Source: Shewanella loihica PV-4 (GTDB lineage Bacteria > Pseudomonadota > Gammaproteobacteria > Enterobacterales > Shewanellaceae). From it: 64,000 bases of DNA. Both the position numbers and the translations under genes were made by a program. Below the pieces are notes generated by a model that was given only the letters and a program-made list of their open reading frames with translations, was not told the origin of the DNA and searched no databases. The DNA lies in contig NC_009092.1 in assembly GCF_000016065.1 (NCBI RefSeq), forward strand, positions 1,116,001 through 1,180,000. Reading direction: 5' to 3'. How positions within the stretch are numbered: position 1 is the stretch's first letter; each line of letters opens with the position of its first letter. Positions 11,012-20,260 of the stretch are shown one piece after another.

Positions 11012-14000
11012 ATGGTGCGACAGATTTCACGCTTATCTTCTCTCTTTGGCGGACGCTCACTGCTGCTGGCCGCCTCCATGCTGGTGCTTATGGTGGCGCT
11101 TGTCATCATCGCCAGCTTCGAATCTCAATTAAATCAGAATATTGTCGACGGTCTGCGCTCCGATCTCGAGATTCAGAGCGAGCAGGTCAACAATCAGGCC
11201 CAGGACAGGCTTAACCGTTACTTCAACAACCTACGTTTTCTGTTTGAGACCCCGCCTATCTCCGGCCTTTCCCGGGCCAGAAATAATCAGGGGATCGACC
11301 CTGTGGACGAGACCCGCTACGACCAGTGGCGTCACCGACTGGAAACTATCTTCGTTGCCTTCTTACAGAACAATCGCGAGTATGAACAGCTGCGCATATT
11401 GAGCAGTGATGGCATGGAGCTTATCCGGGTAGACAGGCGCGGCGGCGCCGTGCAGGTGATAGATGATACTAACTTGCAAGACAAGCAGGGGCGGGATTAT
11501 TTTCAGGCCAGTAAAGATCTGCAGCAGGGGGAGATCTATACCTCGCCCATCAACTTAAACCGTGAGTTTGGCAAGATAGATTATCCCTACCGCCCCATGT
11601 TGCGTCTGGCAACCCCGATCTTCGATGACAACGGCGGTCACTTCGGTCTGCTTATCGTCAACATCAATGCCAACGCTCTACTCTCCTCTTTCAAGCGCCT
11701 GGTGCCTGCGCCCATAGAGCTTGTGCTGACCGACAGCGATGGCTATTTCTTGGTGCATCCCGATGAGGAGATGCGTTTTAGCCGCGACCTGCATCCAGAC
11801 CTGGTGTGGGATAAACATTATCAGCAGAGCAAGACACTTAAGCGTAACTTCGAGTTGGTGCTCGACAGCTATCACGATAATAAGCCCTATTATGCCTATC
11901 GCCGCGCCATCACGCTCTCTAACGATGCCCAGAGCGGTCGGCTTACCGCGACCCTAATGGCGCCCAAGCAATATGTGCAGGAACTAGCGGTCTCCCGGCG
12001 CATCAGTGTCTACAGCTTCATGTTGGCCGTGGGAGTCTTGTTTCTGTTTGTGGTCATCATACTGGGGCGCAGCGCCCGTAGCAGTCAGGCGCTGGCCAAG
12101 GAGAAGGCGCAGTCGGCGGCGATCATCGATGGCTCCAAGGATGCCATCATAGGCGTGGGTACCAGCGGCGTGGTCAACAACTGGAACCGCGCCGCCGAGT
12201 TACTGTTTGGCTATGACGCCGACTACGCCAAGGGCCACTTTATCAATCAGCTGGCGCTGCTGCCCGAGGTCGACCTGGCGGCCTTGGTCTCAAAGGCTAA
12301 TCAGGGTAACAAGACACTTAATCTGGACGCCGAGCTGCCATTGAACGAGGGGCGCATCGTCGATCTCTATGTGTCGGTTTCCCCCATCCTGGGGGAGAAC
12401 AAGCATGCCCTGGGCGTGGCCATCATCATACGTGATGTCTCCATCGAGAAGCAGGCGGCCAAGAAGATCCAGCTGGTGAACGCCGAGCTCGAGAAGAAGG
12501 TGGCGATAAGAACCCAGGAGCTGCAGAAGGCCAGCCTAGTGAAGAGCAGCTTCATCTCTAACATCAGCCATGAGATGCGTACGCCGCTAAATGGCATAGT
12601 AGGTACTTTGAATCTGGTGCGTAAAGACTCGCTTACCGAGCGCCAGGCGAGGTACCTGGAGATGGCCGAGGTGAGCGTTAATACGCTTTCTGCGCTGATT
12701 AACGATGTGCTGGATCTTTCCAAGATAGAGGCGGGCAAGCTGGATTTAGACATGAGCAGCTTTAATCCCCTCAACCTGATCGAGAGTGTCTGCAGCAGCA
12801 TGGCGGTGAAGGCCCAGGAGAAGGGGATAGAGTTTGTCATCGATGTGGTCGACCTTCGCTGCCAGAGCGTAGACAGCGACCCCCACAGGATCACTCAGAT
12901 CCTCACCAATCTGATAAACAATGCCATCAAATTTACCGACCATGGCTATATCAAGGTCAGGGCCCACAGCCGCCTCCGAGAGACGGGGGAGCTAGAGTTT
13001 ATCTGTGAGGTGTCTGACACAGGGATAGGGATCGCCGAGGAGAATCAGGCCAAGCTGTTTACCGCTTTCTCTCAGGCCACTTCGAGTATTGCGGCCCAGT
13101 ATGGTGGCACAGGGCTGGGACTCTCTATCTGTAAGGAACTCAGCGAATTACTCAACGGCAAGATGAGTTTCGAGTCCCACAAAGGGCAGGGGAGCTGCTT
13201 CATCTTCACCATGGTGTTGCATCAGGGCGAGTTTAAGCTGATGGCGCCCGAGGCGCTGCTGCACGAGATGACCTGTAGCGTCTTGCTGGTGAATGAGGCG
13301 CAGCAGGCCTGCGTCGAGGCGGCAATTGCCCGGCTCGGTGGTAAGCTGCTACCGGGCTCGCCCATACGCGACTGGCTCAATCAGGATGCTCCCGTACCCG
13401 ATGTTCTGCCCCACGTGTTAATCGTGGAGCAGCGTCACTCCCTGCTTACCGATCTCGACAGTCTCTGGCCGACACTGACGGCGACTCATAAGCGACTGCC
13501 GAGAGTATTGGCCTTTCAAAAGAGCGCCGATGGCAATAAGGCGCTGAGAAATATTGAGCTTGAGTATCTCAATAACCCGCTGCTCTTCTCCGAATTTATG
13601 CAGAAGTTTGGCGCGCCCAAAGCGAGTTCTGGCGTAGAAAATGTTCATCCCCAAGTGACTCCCATAATCTCTGAGGAGGAGGCCCATCGCATCAAAGGTG
13701 CTCGGGTGTTGGTGGTCGATGATAATGAGATCAACATAGAGGTTGCCCTGGGGATCTTGTCCGAGCTGCCGCTGGAATTTGTCAGGGCCATCAATGGTCA
13801 GGAGGCGTTAACCAAGCTGAGGGAGTGCGAGCAAGAGGGGCTGGGCGTGCATTGCATCTTGATGGACTGTCAGATGCCGATCCTCAATGGCTATGACTGT
13901 ACCCGGGCGATCCGTGCCGGGGAAGCGGGCGAGGCGTTTGTCGATACGCCCATTATTGCCATGACGGCCAGTGCCATGATGGGCGAGCGTGACAAGTGCA

Positions 14001-14527
14001 TCGAGGCGGGCATGAATGACTATATCACCAAGCCTATCGTGGCCGAGCGTCTGCAGGAGAAAGTGACCGATTGGCTGATCTCTGTCTGTGAGTTTGGTGA
14101 CTTGCCTACTTTAGTTGAGGCTGCGCCCCATGAGGAGATCCAAGTAAAGGATGAGGACTATGTCTGGAACCGTCAACTGGCCCTCAGCCGGTTGATGAAC
14201 AATGAGGTGCTGTTCGCCGAGATCTGCCAGATGTATCACGACACGTCGCCGGCACAAGTTGGCGAGCTGGAGGAGGCGATCGCCGCTAAGGATTATGAGA
14301 AGGTGCGTCAGCTCAGTCATGGCCTCAAGGGGCTCTCCAGCAGCATAGGTGCCATCCAGCTACAGGAGCAGTTTTTGAGCCTGGAGATGGAGGCGAAGAT
14401 GAAGAACTGTGATAAGTTGAATCTACTCTTCGGGGTAATAAAACCTTGCTATGCCAAGCTCATGGAGCGGCTGCAGGAGACGCTCGAGCCCAAGGATGAG
14501 GTACAAAACGCGTCTGCCCAGACTTAG
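11012..14527 (+). CDS. hybrid sensor histidine kinase (sensor, PAS, HisKA, HATPase, REC, Hpt)
   Basis: 1171 aa inner-membrane kinase. TM1 is near residues 17-36 and TM2 near 330-352, enclosing a roughly 290-residue periplasmic sensor of the dCache type. A PAS domain (about 370-485) and a short coiled coil follow. Then come the HisKA domain with SNISHEMRTPLNG (phospho-His near 520), the HATPase with NLINNAIKFTD and GGTGLGLSI (about 630-735), a degenerate receiver-like stretch (about 745-880), a full receiver with VLVVDDNEIN and the acceptor Asp in LMDCQMP (near 951), and a C-terminal Hpt with LSHGLKGLS (His near 1103). This is a complete BarA/ArcB-style phosphorelay. The next gene is a receiver 33 bases away. 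The ligand cannot be told. Confidence 0.9.
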   Translation: MVRQISRLSSLFGGRSLLLAASMLVLMVALVIIASFESQLNQNIVDGLRSDLEIQSEQVNNQAQDRLNRYFNNLRFLFETPPISGLSRARNNQGIDPVDETRYDQWRHRLETIFVAFLQNNREYEQLRILSSDGMELIRVDRRGGAVQVIDDTNLQDKQGRDYFQASKDLQQGEIYTSPINLNREFGKIDYPYRPMLRLATPIFDDNGGHFGLLIVNINANALLSSFKRLVPAPIELVLTDSDGYFLVHPDEEMRFSRDLHPDLVWDKHYQQSKTLKRNFELVLDSYHDNKPYYAYRRAITLSNDAQSGRLTATLMAPKQYVQELAVSRRISVYSFMLAVGVLFLFVVIILGRSARSSQALAKEKAQSAAIIDGSKDAIIGVGTSGVVNNWNRAAELLFGYDADYAKGHFINQLALLPEVDLAALVSKANQGNKTLNLDAELPLNEGRIVDLYVSVSPILGENKHALGVAIIIRDVSIEKQAAKKIQLVNAELEKKVAIRTQELQKASLVKSSFISNISHEMRTPLNGIVGTLNLVRKDSLTERQARYLEMAEVSVNTLSALINDVLDLSKIEAGKLDLDMSSFNPLNLIESVCSSMAVKAQEKGIEFVIDVVDLRCQSVDSDPHRITQILTNLINNAIKFTDHGYIKVRAHSRLRETGELEFICEVSDTGIGIAEENQAKLFTAFSQATSSIAAQYGGTGLGLSICKELSELLNGKMSFESHKGQGSCFIFTMVLHQGEFKLMAPEALLHEMTCSVLLVNEAQQACVEAAIARLGGKLLPGSPIRDWLNQDAPVPDVLPHVLIVEQRHSLLTDLDSLWPTLTATHKRLPRVLAFQKSADGNKALRNIELEYLNNPLLFSEFMQKFGAPKASSGVENVHPQVTPIISEEEAHRIKGARVLVVDDNEINIEVALGILSELPLEFVRAINGQEALTKLRECEQEGLGVHCILMDCQMPILNGYDCTRAIRAGEAGEAFVDTPIIAMTASAMMGERDKCIEAGMNDYITKPIVAERLQEKVTDWLISVCEFGDLPTLVEAAPHEEIQVKDEDYVWNRQLALSRLMNNEVLFAEICQMYHDTSPAQVGELEEAIAAKDYEKVRQLSHGLKGLSSSIGAIQLQEQFLSLEMEAKMKNCDKLNLLFGVIKPCYAKLMERLQETLEPKDEVQNASAQT

Positions 14528-14560
14528 GGAGTTTCAATAAAAAATGTCGATAGGTAGATA

Positions 14561-15028
14561 ATGGAACAGAATAACGATATGTCTCCATTAGTGTTTTCTC
14601 GTAAGGGGAGAATTCTGATCGTCGATGATATGCAGGTCAATATCATCATACTCAGACAGCTCCTGAGCCAGGAATATGAGATAGCCACGGCCCTGAGTGG
14701 TCAGGAGGCGCTCGCCCTGTGCCATAGCTTCAAGCCGGATCTCTTGCTCTTGGATATCGAGATGCCGGGGATGTCCGGCTTCGAGGTCTGTCGCCGTTTG
14801 AAATCTGAACCCTGCACTCGGGAGATCGCGGTGATCTTTGTCTCTGCTCATCACGACGAGGAGCAGGAGGTGAGCGGTTTTGTGCTGGGCGCGGTGGACT
14901 TTATCCATAAGCCGCTCAATGCCGTGGTCACCCAGACCAGGGTAAAGAATCAGATGCTGTTGAAACGCCAATCGGATTTGCTGCGCTTCATGCTTAAACA
15001 GGAGGCGACTCGCAGTGTTTCAAGCTAG
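14561..15028 (+). CDS. stand-alone receiver-domain response regulator
   Basis: 155 aa, a single receiver domain with no output domain. RILIVDD at the acid pocket, LLLLDIEMPGMSG at the phospho-acceptor, the switch VSA and the FIHKP lysine are all present. A short C-terminal tail (LLKRQSDLLRFMLKQE) looks helical. The sequence, especially the DFIHKP to RVKN-LLKRQ stretch, is close to the receiver at the start of the GGDEF-EAL protein at 8320-10770, which suggests paralogues answering the same kinase. It lies 33 bases after the hybrid kinase and ends in the terminator at 15092. Confidence 0.85.
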   Translation: MEQNNDMSPLVFSRKGRILIVDDMQVNIIILRQLLSQEYEIATALSGQEALALCHSFKPDLLLLDIEMPGMSGFEVCRRLKSEPCTREIAVIFVSAHHDEEQEVSGFVLGAVDFIHKPLNAVVTQTRVKNQMLLKRQSDLLRFMLKQEATRSVSS

Positions 15029-15089
15029 GCGTGTCGAGCTAGGTATGTCGAGCTAGTTTTAGTGAGAATAAGCTGAGAGAGCCCGAATA

Positions 15090-15157
15090 ACAAAAAAGCC
15101 TGCAAGATGCAGGCTTTTTTGTTTGAATTGGTGGCCCCTCACAGACTTGAACTGTGG
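15090..15157. repeat. 68-bp perfect direct repeat, left copy (tRNA-Ile2 3' end plus terminator)
   Basis: The 68 bases from ACAAAAAAGCC to GAACTGTGG recur exactly at 22220-22287. They contain a terminator hairpin and, on the minus strand, the T arm, 3' acceptor strand and CCA of a tRNA-Ile2. The two copies bracket 7.06 kb carrying four exported-hydrolase genes, so they look like attachment-site scars of a tandem insertion. Confidence 0.85.
15092..15120. terminator. rho-independent terminator, both strands
   Basis: AAAAAAGCCTGC and GCAGGCTTTTTT form a 12-base stem around AAGAT. On the plus strand it ends the kinase-receiver transcript; on the minus strand it would have served the tRNA-Ile2 whose 3' end lies next to it. 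Confidence 0.85.
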
Positions 15158-15163
15158 GTCTAA
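15129..15163 (-). pseudogene. tRNA-Ile2 3' fragment (T arm and acceptor only)
   Basis: On the minus strand this reads CCACAGTTCAAGTCTGTG followed by AGGGGCCACCA. That is the T arm, the 3' acceptor strand and the encoded CCA of an ileX-like tRNA. It ends at about the variable loop; nothing tRNA-like continues upstream. It is identical to the fragment at 22259 over the T arm and acceptor. Confidence 0.75.
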
Positions 15164-15480
15164 GGGAGATGACCTTGTTGAACTCGTGGCGATTCATATG
15201 GCGTTTTTGCTGCCGTTATCCAACGTCTGTCCTATTTGCCGTCTTAGTCGGTTAAGTCATCTTGATAAGTGATTATTATTTTTAATTTTTAATGAGTTTT
15301 TTTGAATATTAGGTTGTCATTAAAAAGTTTCATCTTTTGTTTGTACTGTCATTATTTATTTTCTCATCCTTCTTAGTGCGGCTCGTAGTGTGACGTGCTT
15401 CACGGAAATGAAGTGAAGTGAGCGCATAATCGCTTAACCGATGGTTAACAAATGTGTCTTTCACTTAAGGAAAAGCGATT
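15158..15480. other. non-coding gap before the M20 peptidase gene
   Basis: AT-rich, 323 bases after the repeat. No gene is seen. Only the AAGGAAA ribosome site for the peptidase at 15481 is clear. The right end may hold a promoter, but no convincing boxes were found. Confidence 0.5.
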
Positions 15481-17007
15481 ATGGCAAAGTGCTTTAAATA
15501 TGGGGTTATTGTTTCTCAGATAGCCTTGATCGGTTTAAGTTTCTCTATACAAGCCAAGGAAAATAATGATTTTTCCTCTATGCAGATGAAAGGGGTTGAG
15601 CAGGTGTCGGTGAAGGTAGACCTAGACCCTGCGGTTGAGCGTTTGTCTAAGGCGGTGCAGTTTCGCACCATCTCGAATCAAGACAGAAATGACTTCGATG
15701 AGAAGGCTTTTACCGACTATCATCAGTTTTTAGAAAAGGCCTACCCCAATGTGCATAAGACGCTCAAGCGTGAGGTATTAGGCTCTCCCCGTCCATTTAG
15801 TCTGTTATATACCTGGAAAGGTAAAGATCCCTCCCTGCCACCTGCGCTGTTTTATGCGCATCAAGATGTGGTACCTGTCCCGAGTGAGTCGAGAGACCAG
15901 TGGGCCGTCGATCCCTTCGCCGGTGCGGTGCAAGACGGTTATATCTGGGGACGAGGCGTCTTAGACGATAAAAATCAGATCCACGGCATCTTAGAGGCGG
16001 CCGAGATGAAGATTAAGGAGGGGTGGCAGCCGTCACGTACTCTTTATTTCGTCTTTGGTCAGGATGAAGAGGTGGGTGGACCCGAAGGGGCCAAGTATAT
16101 TGCCGATGTGTTAGAGCAGCGCGGCATCAAGCGATTTGCCTTCGTCATTGACGAGTCGGCGCCGCTGACTCCGGGTATCTTCCCCGGCATTCCTGATAAC
16201 ACAGCCCTGATCGGTATTGCCCAGAAAGGCTTTGTGAGTCTCGAACTGGCGATGAATGGCATAGGTGGTCATTCCTCTCAGCCGCCTGAAGAGTCCAATA
16301 TCGGTATTCTGGCTAAAGCCATTACCAAGCTGGAGGCGGCGCAGTTCCCCTATCGTATCCATGAGGCGGTGCGTCATCAGTATCGCTATATGGGCCCTGA
16401 ACTGAGTGAAGATAAACAGCCTATGTATGCGGCGGTGGCTTTTGGTAAGGATGGTGAGATCACCCCATTGGAGCAGAAGTTTATCGATGAGATGGCGAGC
16501 CAGCAGGTGACCCGAGCCATGTTGCATACCACCATTGCGGTGACTATGTTTAATGCTGGCATCAAAGATAACGTGTTACCGCCTTCGGCCACGGCCGTGG
16601 TGAATTTCAGACCCATGCCGGGTGATACGCCTGAAGTGATCATTGCCCACGTTAAGAAAGCCATAGGTGACGATCGCATCACGGTAAGGGATATCTCGGC
16701 GTCGACTCCCGCAACCAATGTGGCCGACCCGAGTAGCAAGAGTTATCAGCAGCTTGAGAAGACCATACGTCAGATCTACGGCAACGATCTCATCGTGTCG
16801 CCTTTCTTCGTGATCGGTGGCTCAGACTCTAAGCACTTCCAGGCACGTAAGTTTGCCCCTGATGTTTATACCATTACCGGCTTGCAACTGGAGTCGGTGA
16901 AGGAGTTCGCCGGATTCCATGGTGTCAATGAGCGTATTCGTGTCGATGAATATGGCCGCACCATAGGTTTCTTCTACAAGTTGATGGATAACTTAGAAGA
17001 ACTGTAA
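15481..17007 (+). CDS. exported M20-family metallopeptidase
   Basis: 508 aa. The N-terminus has a signal peptide (VIVSQIALIGLSFSIQA, cut near residue 25), so the enzyme acts outside the cytoplasm. M20 zinc ligands and catalytic residues are in order: FYAHQDVVPVP (His and Asp), GRGVLDDKN (bridging Asp), QDEEVGG (catalytic Glu and ligand), GGHSSQPPEESN in the dimerisation domain and HGVNERI near the C-terminus (last His). Length fits the Gly-X/PM20-like carboxypeptidases of this family, which cleave peptides or N-acyl amino acids. It stands on the 7-kb segment framed by the 68-bp repeats, with another exported hydrolase 256 bases downstream. Substrate unknown. Confidence 0.85.
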   Translation: MAKCFKYGVIVSQIALIGLSFSIQAKENNDFSSMQMKGVEQVSVKVDLDPAVERLSKAVQFRTISNQDRNDFDEKAFTDYHQFLEKAYPNVHKTLKREVLGSPRPFSLLYTWKGKDPSLPPALFYAHQDVVPVPSESRDQWAVDPFAGAVQDGYIWGRGVLDDKNQIHGILEAAEMKIKEGWQPSRTLYFVFGQDEEVGGPEGAKYIADVLEQRGIKRFAFVIDESAPLTPGIFPGIPDNTALIGIAQKGFVSLELAMNGIGGHSSQPPEESNIGILAKAITKLEAAQFPYRIHEAVRHQYRYMGPELSEDKQPMYAAVAFGKDGEITPLEQKFIDEMASQQVTRAMLHTTIAVTMFNAGIKDNVLPPSATAVVNFRPMPGDTPEVIIAHVKKAIGDDRITVRDISASTPATNVADPSSKSYQQLEKTIRQIYGNDLIVSPFFVIGGSDSKHFQARKFAPDVYTITGLQLESVKEFAGFHGVNERIRVDEYGRTIGFFYKLMDNLEEL

Positions 17008-17263
17008 GTCGTTATACCATGTGCCTTGTCTGTCTCGGCACATGGTAGTTGCCTTAGCTCTCGTATCTTATTTAGCAGTGTGGAATTAAATGCATTTCAT
17101 AGTAGCGATGTGTGAAACAGTGTCTAATGTTTGTTAGGTAAGATTTAATCTTTTTAATATCAATAGGTAAGAAATTGCGAACACATTTTAGTTTGGATGT
17201 TGAAAATGATTAAAGATGTGTGAGCAGTTACTAGGCTAATTCAGAGAAAAAGGATATAGAGTC

Positions 17264-18601
17264 ATGAATAAATTGCTTGGATGTTTGATCTCTGTTGTTT
17301 TTCTAATAACCGCACTTCCCGGATTTTCGCAGGAAACTGAAGCTGTCACTTTATTTACCAATGTGAATGTCTTCGACGGTGTACATGAGAAGTTGATTAA
17401 AAATACTAACGTAGTGGTAACGGGTAATGTGATCACCAAGATCTCTAACGAGCCCCTAATGGTAGCCGGCGGCAAAGTCATCGATGGCGGTGGCCGTACC
17501 CTGATGCCTGGGTTGACGGATGCGCATTGGCATGTGATGCATGCCCATATTGCTAGCATGCAAATCTTTGTGAATGACATTGGCTATCTGACACTGGCGG
17601 GAGCAGAAAGCGCCGAGGCAACATTAATGCGGGGTTTTACAACGGTTCGAGATATGGGAGGTCCAGTTTTTGGCATTAAGAAGATGATCGATGAGGGACG
17701 ATATGTGGGGCCAAGAATTTATCCTTCAGGGGCCTATATTACACAGACTTCCGGTCATGGGGATTTCCGCTTTCCGACAGCAATGCCAAGGAAGGATGGC
17801 AGAGAATTGCTTGATGGGGAAATGATGGCATGGACAGCCGTCGCAGACGGAGTGCCTCAGGTGCTGAGACGAGTGCGCGAGAATTTAATGCGAGGCGCCT
17901 CTCAGATAAAGGTCATGGCAGGTGGTGGCGTAGCGTCACTAAGTGACCCCTTGGATGTCAGGCAATATACGTTTGAAGAAATGAAGGCTGCAGTGGATGC
18001 GGCTGCGACTTGGAACACCTATGTCGCTGTGCATGCATACTCAGATTACGCGGTCCGTGGTGCCCTGGAAGCGGGAGTCCAATCTATCGAGCACGGACAG
18101 ATGATAACGGAAGACACCGCAAAACTGATTAAGAAAAAGGGGGCTTGGCTTAGCTTGCAACCCCTGCTGAATGATGAAGACAGAGTGCCATTTCCTGAGG
18201 ATTCTTTCGAAAATAAAAAATTCTTAGCAATGACCGCTGGCACGGAGAAAGCCTACGAGCTGGCCAAAAAATATAATCTGAAACTTGCCTTTGGCACAGA
18301 TCTGCAAAACGGTGCGGCAATAGCTGCTAAACAGGGCAAATCACTGGCAAAACTTACTCGGTGGTATGAGCCATGGGAGGTTCTGAAAATGGCTACCAGC
18401 GCCAATTATGAGCTCTTTAAAATGTCGGGCCCGAGAGATCCCTATCCTGGTGAGAATGGCGTGATCAAGGAGGGAGCCTTGGCTGATATTATTTTAGTGA
18501 ACGGTAATCCGCTCGAGAACATCGATCTCATTGCCGATCCGGAGAAGAACTTCGTCATCATTATGAAGGACGGCAAGATCTACAAGAATACGCTGCAGTA
18601 G
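17264..18601 (+). CDS. exported amidohydrolase (prolidase-like metal-dependent hydrolase)
   Basis: 445 aa with a signal peptide (MNKLLGCLISVVFLITALPGFS). The amidohydrolase-superfamily metal sites are visible: DAHWHVMH (HxH), QIKVMAGGG (the carboxylated Lys), VHAYSDYAV and IEHGQMI (two His) and FGTDLQNGA (Asp). This set is that of binuclear peptidase-like members such as the Sgx9260/Xaa-Pro-type group, which hydrolyse dipeptides or N-acyl amino acids. It is followed 31 bases later by a serine hydrolase, probably in the same transcript. Together with the upstream M20 enzyme this suggests scavenging of peptides in the periplasm; the exact substrate is not known. Confidence 0.83.
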   Translation: MNKLLGCLISVVFLITALPGFSQETEAVTLFTNVNVFDGVHEKLIKNTNVVVTGNVITKISNEPLMVAGGKVIDGGGRTLMPGLTDAHWHVMHAHIASMQIFVNDIGYLTLAGAESAEATLMRGFTTVRDMGGPVFGIKKMIDEGRYVGPRIYPSGAYITQTSGHGDFRFPTAMPRKDGRELLDGEMMAWTAVADGVPQVLRRVRENLMRGASQIKVMAGGGVASLSDPLDVRQYTFEEMKAAVDAAATWNTYVAVHAYSDYAVRGALEAGVQSIEHGQMITEDTAKLIKKKGAWLSLQPLLNDEDRVPFPEDSFENKKFLAMTAGTEKAYELAKKYNLKLAFGTDLQNGAAIAAKQGKSLAKLTRWYEPWEVLKMATSANYELFKMSGPRDPYPGENGVIKEGALADIILVNGNPLENIDLIADPEKNFVIIMKDGKIYKNTLQ

Positions 18602-18632
18602 CTAGTGGACTTAGCATCAATAATGAGGATTC

Positions 18633-19988
18633 ATGATGAAACAGCTCAAAAGTTTTTCACAGTACAGATTGAGAAATGAGCGGCTACACTCAGCAAGAAC
18701 TTTGTCGTTGTCTGCCGCGATGCTTATCGGCATACAGAGCCTAATGCCTGCCATGGCAGAGCAGCAGCCGGTCTCGACCAGTAAATCCGTCACCGAGATC
18801 CGCGAGCTGTTTCATTTTTTCCATACCCCCGCCAATGTGGTGCAGATACAAGTGGCTAACGATAAGACCCTGTATGCCTGGCAAAATATGTCTGCCTTTC
18901 AGTACACCATGCAGATAGAACGGGATGGTCCTATCAGTCTTTTGCCTGAGAAAATTGACCCTAAAATCGGTCAACTCACATTCACCCGTCCCGGCAAAGC
19001 CCTAGAAACCGTGGCGCAGCATTTTGACAATAGCAACATGGATGGCCTGCTGGTGTTACATAAGGGCAATGTGGTTTATGAAAGCTATAAAACCATGCGT
19101 CCATTCGATAAGCACCAATGGTTTTCTTGCAGTAAGGTGATCCCTGGCACTATGGTGGAATTGCTGGCATTGGAAGGCAAAATCGATATTAAAAAACCTG
19201 TGAGTACCTATGTTCCCGAGCTGAAAGGATCGGGCTGGGATCAGGTGACGGTGGAAGAAACCTTGGACATGGCGACAGGGCTGGATTCAACCGAGCATGA
19301 GGAGCCCAATGACGATGCACGAGTGAACCCTATTCGTGGCTGGTATAAATGGGCTGTCAGTCTTGGCCTGTTTGAAGACAAGCAGAATCTTAATCAGAGC
19401 CCGTTCGATGTCTTACGTAACATGAAAAAGATCAAACCCGGCCATACTGTATTTGAATATAACTCCATCAATACCTTTGTTCTGGAACTGATCGTCAATC
19501 AGGTCACCGGTAAAACCCTCAACGAAGTCTTTGGTGACAGGGTCTGGCGCAAGATTGGTGCACAAAACGACGCCTTTGTCGGTGTCACCAAATATGGACT
19601 GGGTAACGGTTGGGGATTTGTGAACACCACCCTGCGTGATATGGGCCGCTTTGGCATGATCTTTACCCCAAGCTGGAATAAGATCAGCAAGGAGCAGATC
19701 ATCCCCGATAGCCTTATAACCTCAATCCAGAAAGATGGCAAACCCGAGATTTATCTAAAAGGATTTGTCGGTAAAGAACTGCAGAAGTCCTTCCCGGATA
19801 TCAAGGGGCTTAGCAACCGTTATCAATGGGACATCGTCTTCCCCGACGGCGATTTTTATAAAGGCGGCGTGGGCGGCCAAGGGCTCTATATTTCACCAAG
19901 CAATGACACTGTGGTGGTCTGGTTCAGTACAGGTAAACAGCAAGAAGAGATCCTGGCTCGCGAGATAGTGAAGAGTCTGGGTGTATAG
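18633..19988 (+). CDS. exported serine hydrolase of the class C beta-lactamase/esterase family
   Basis: 451 aa. A long N-region leads to a hydrophobic segment and a likely cut after MPAMA near residue 42. The catalytic SxxK is WFSCSK (Ser165, Lys168), the YxN equivalent is EYNSINT, and the third motif is KGGVGGQG rather than KTG. That pattern is typical of PBP4*/EstB-like esterases and peptidases rather than true beta-lactamases. ATG 18633 and 18636 are both possible; the second is slightly better spaced from GAGGA. It follows the amidohydrolase by 31 bases. No resistance role is implied by the sequence. Confidence 0.8.
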   Translation: MMKQLKSFSQYRLRNERLHSARTLSLSAAMLIGIQSLMPAMAEQQPVSTSKSVTEIRELFHFFHTPANVVQIQVANDKTLYAWQNMSAFQYTMQIERDGPISLLPEKIDPKIGQLTFTRPGKALETVAQHFDNSNMDGLLVLHKGNVVYESYKTMRPFDKHQWFSCSKVIPGTMVELLALEGKIDIKKPVSTYVPELKGSGWDQVTVEETLDMATGLDSTEHEEPNDDARVNPIRGWYKWAVSLGLFEDKQNLNQSPFDVLRNMKKIKPGHTVFEYNSINTFVLELIVNQVTGKTLNEVFGDRVWRKIGAQNDAFVGVTKYGLGNGWGFVNTTLRDMGRFGMIFTPSWNKISKEQIIPDSLITSIQKDGKPEIYLKGFVGKELQKSFPDIKGLSNRYQWDIVFPDGDFYKGGVGGQGLYISPSNDTVVVWFSTGKQQEEILAREIVKSLGV

Positions 19989-20260
19989 CAGTACGAGATG
20001 ACACTAAGTGTTCAACGCTGACCTAATGTGGAAGGTACCGAGCGTCAGCGTTGCATTTTTAAATAGGCTACAACCAGCTAAGGGTCAGATGAAATCCATT
20101 GTTCACCGAGTTGTCAGTGGGGAATGACCCTTTAGTTTTAGTCATTTTCATGCTTGCGTTGAAAGACTGGCTATCGTTGGTGATAAACATCGCCTTGTAG
20201 GTGTTTTAGGTTGGCGATAATGCTTCCGTTAAAACGATAAGATTATAGCCGTGTAGGAGA

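Noticed and set aside
18633..19988. Antibiotic-resistance beta-lactamase
   Set aside because: The SxxK fold is shared with esterases and peptidases; the KTG motif is absent and no resistance context is present.
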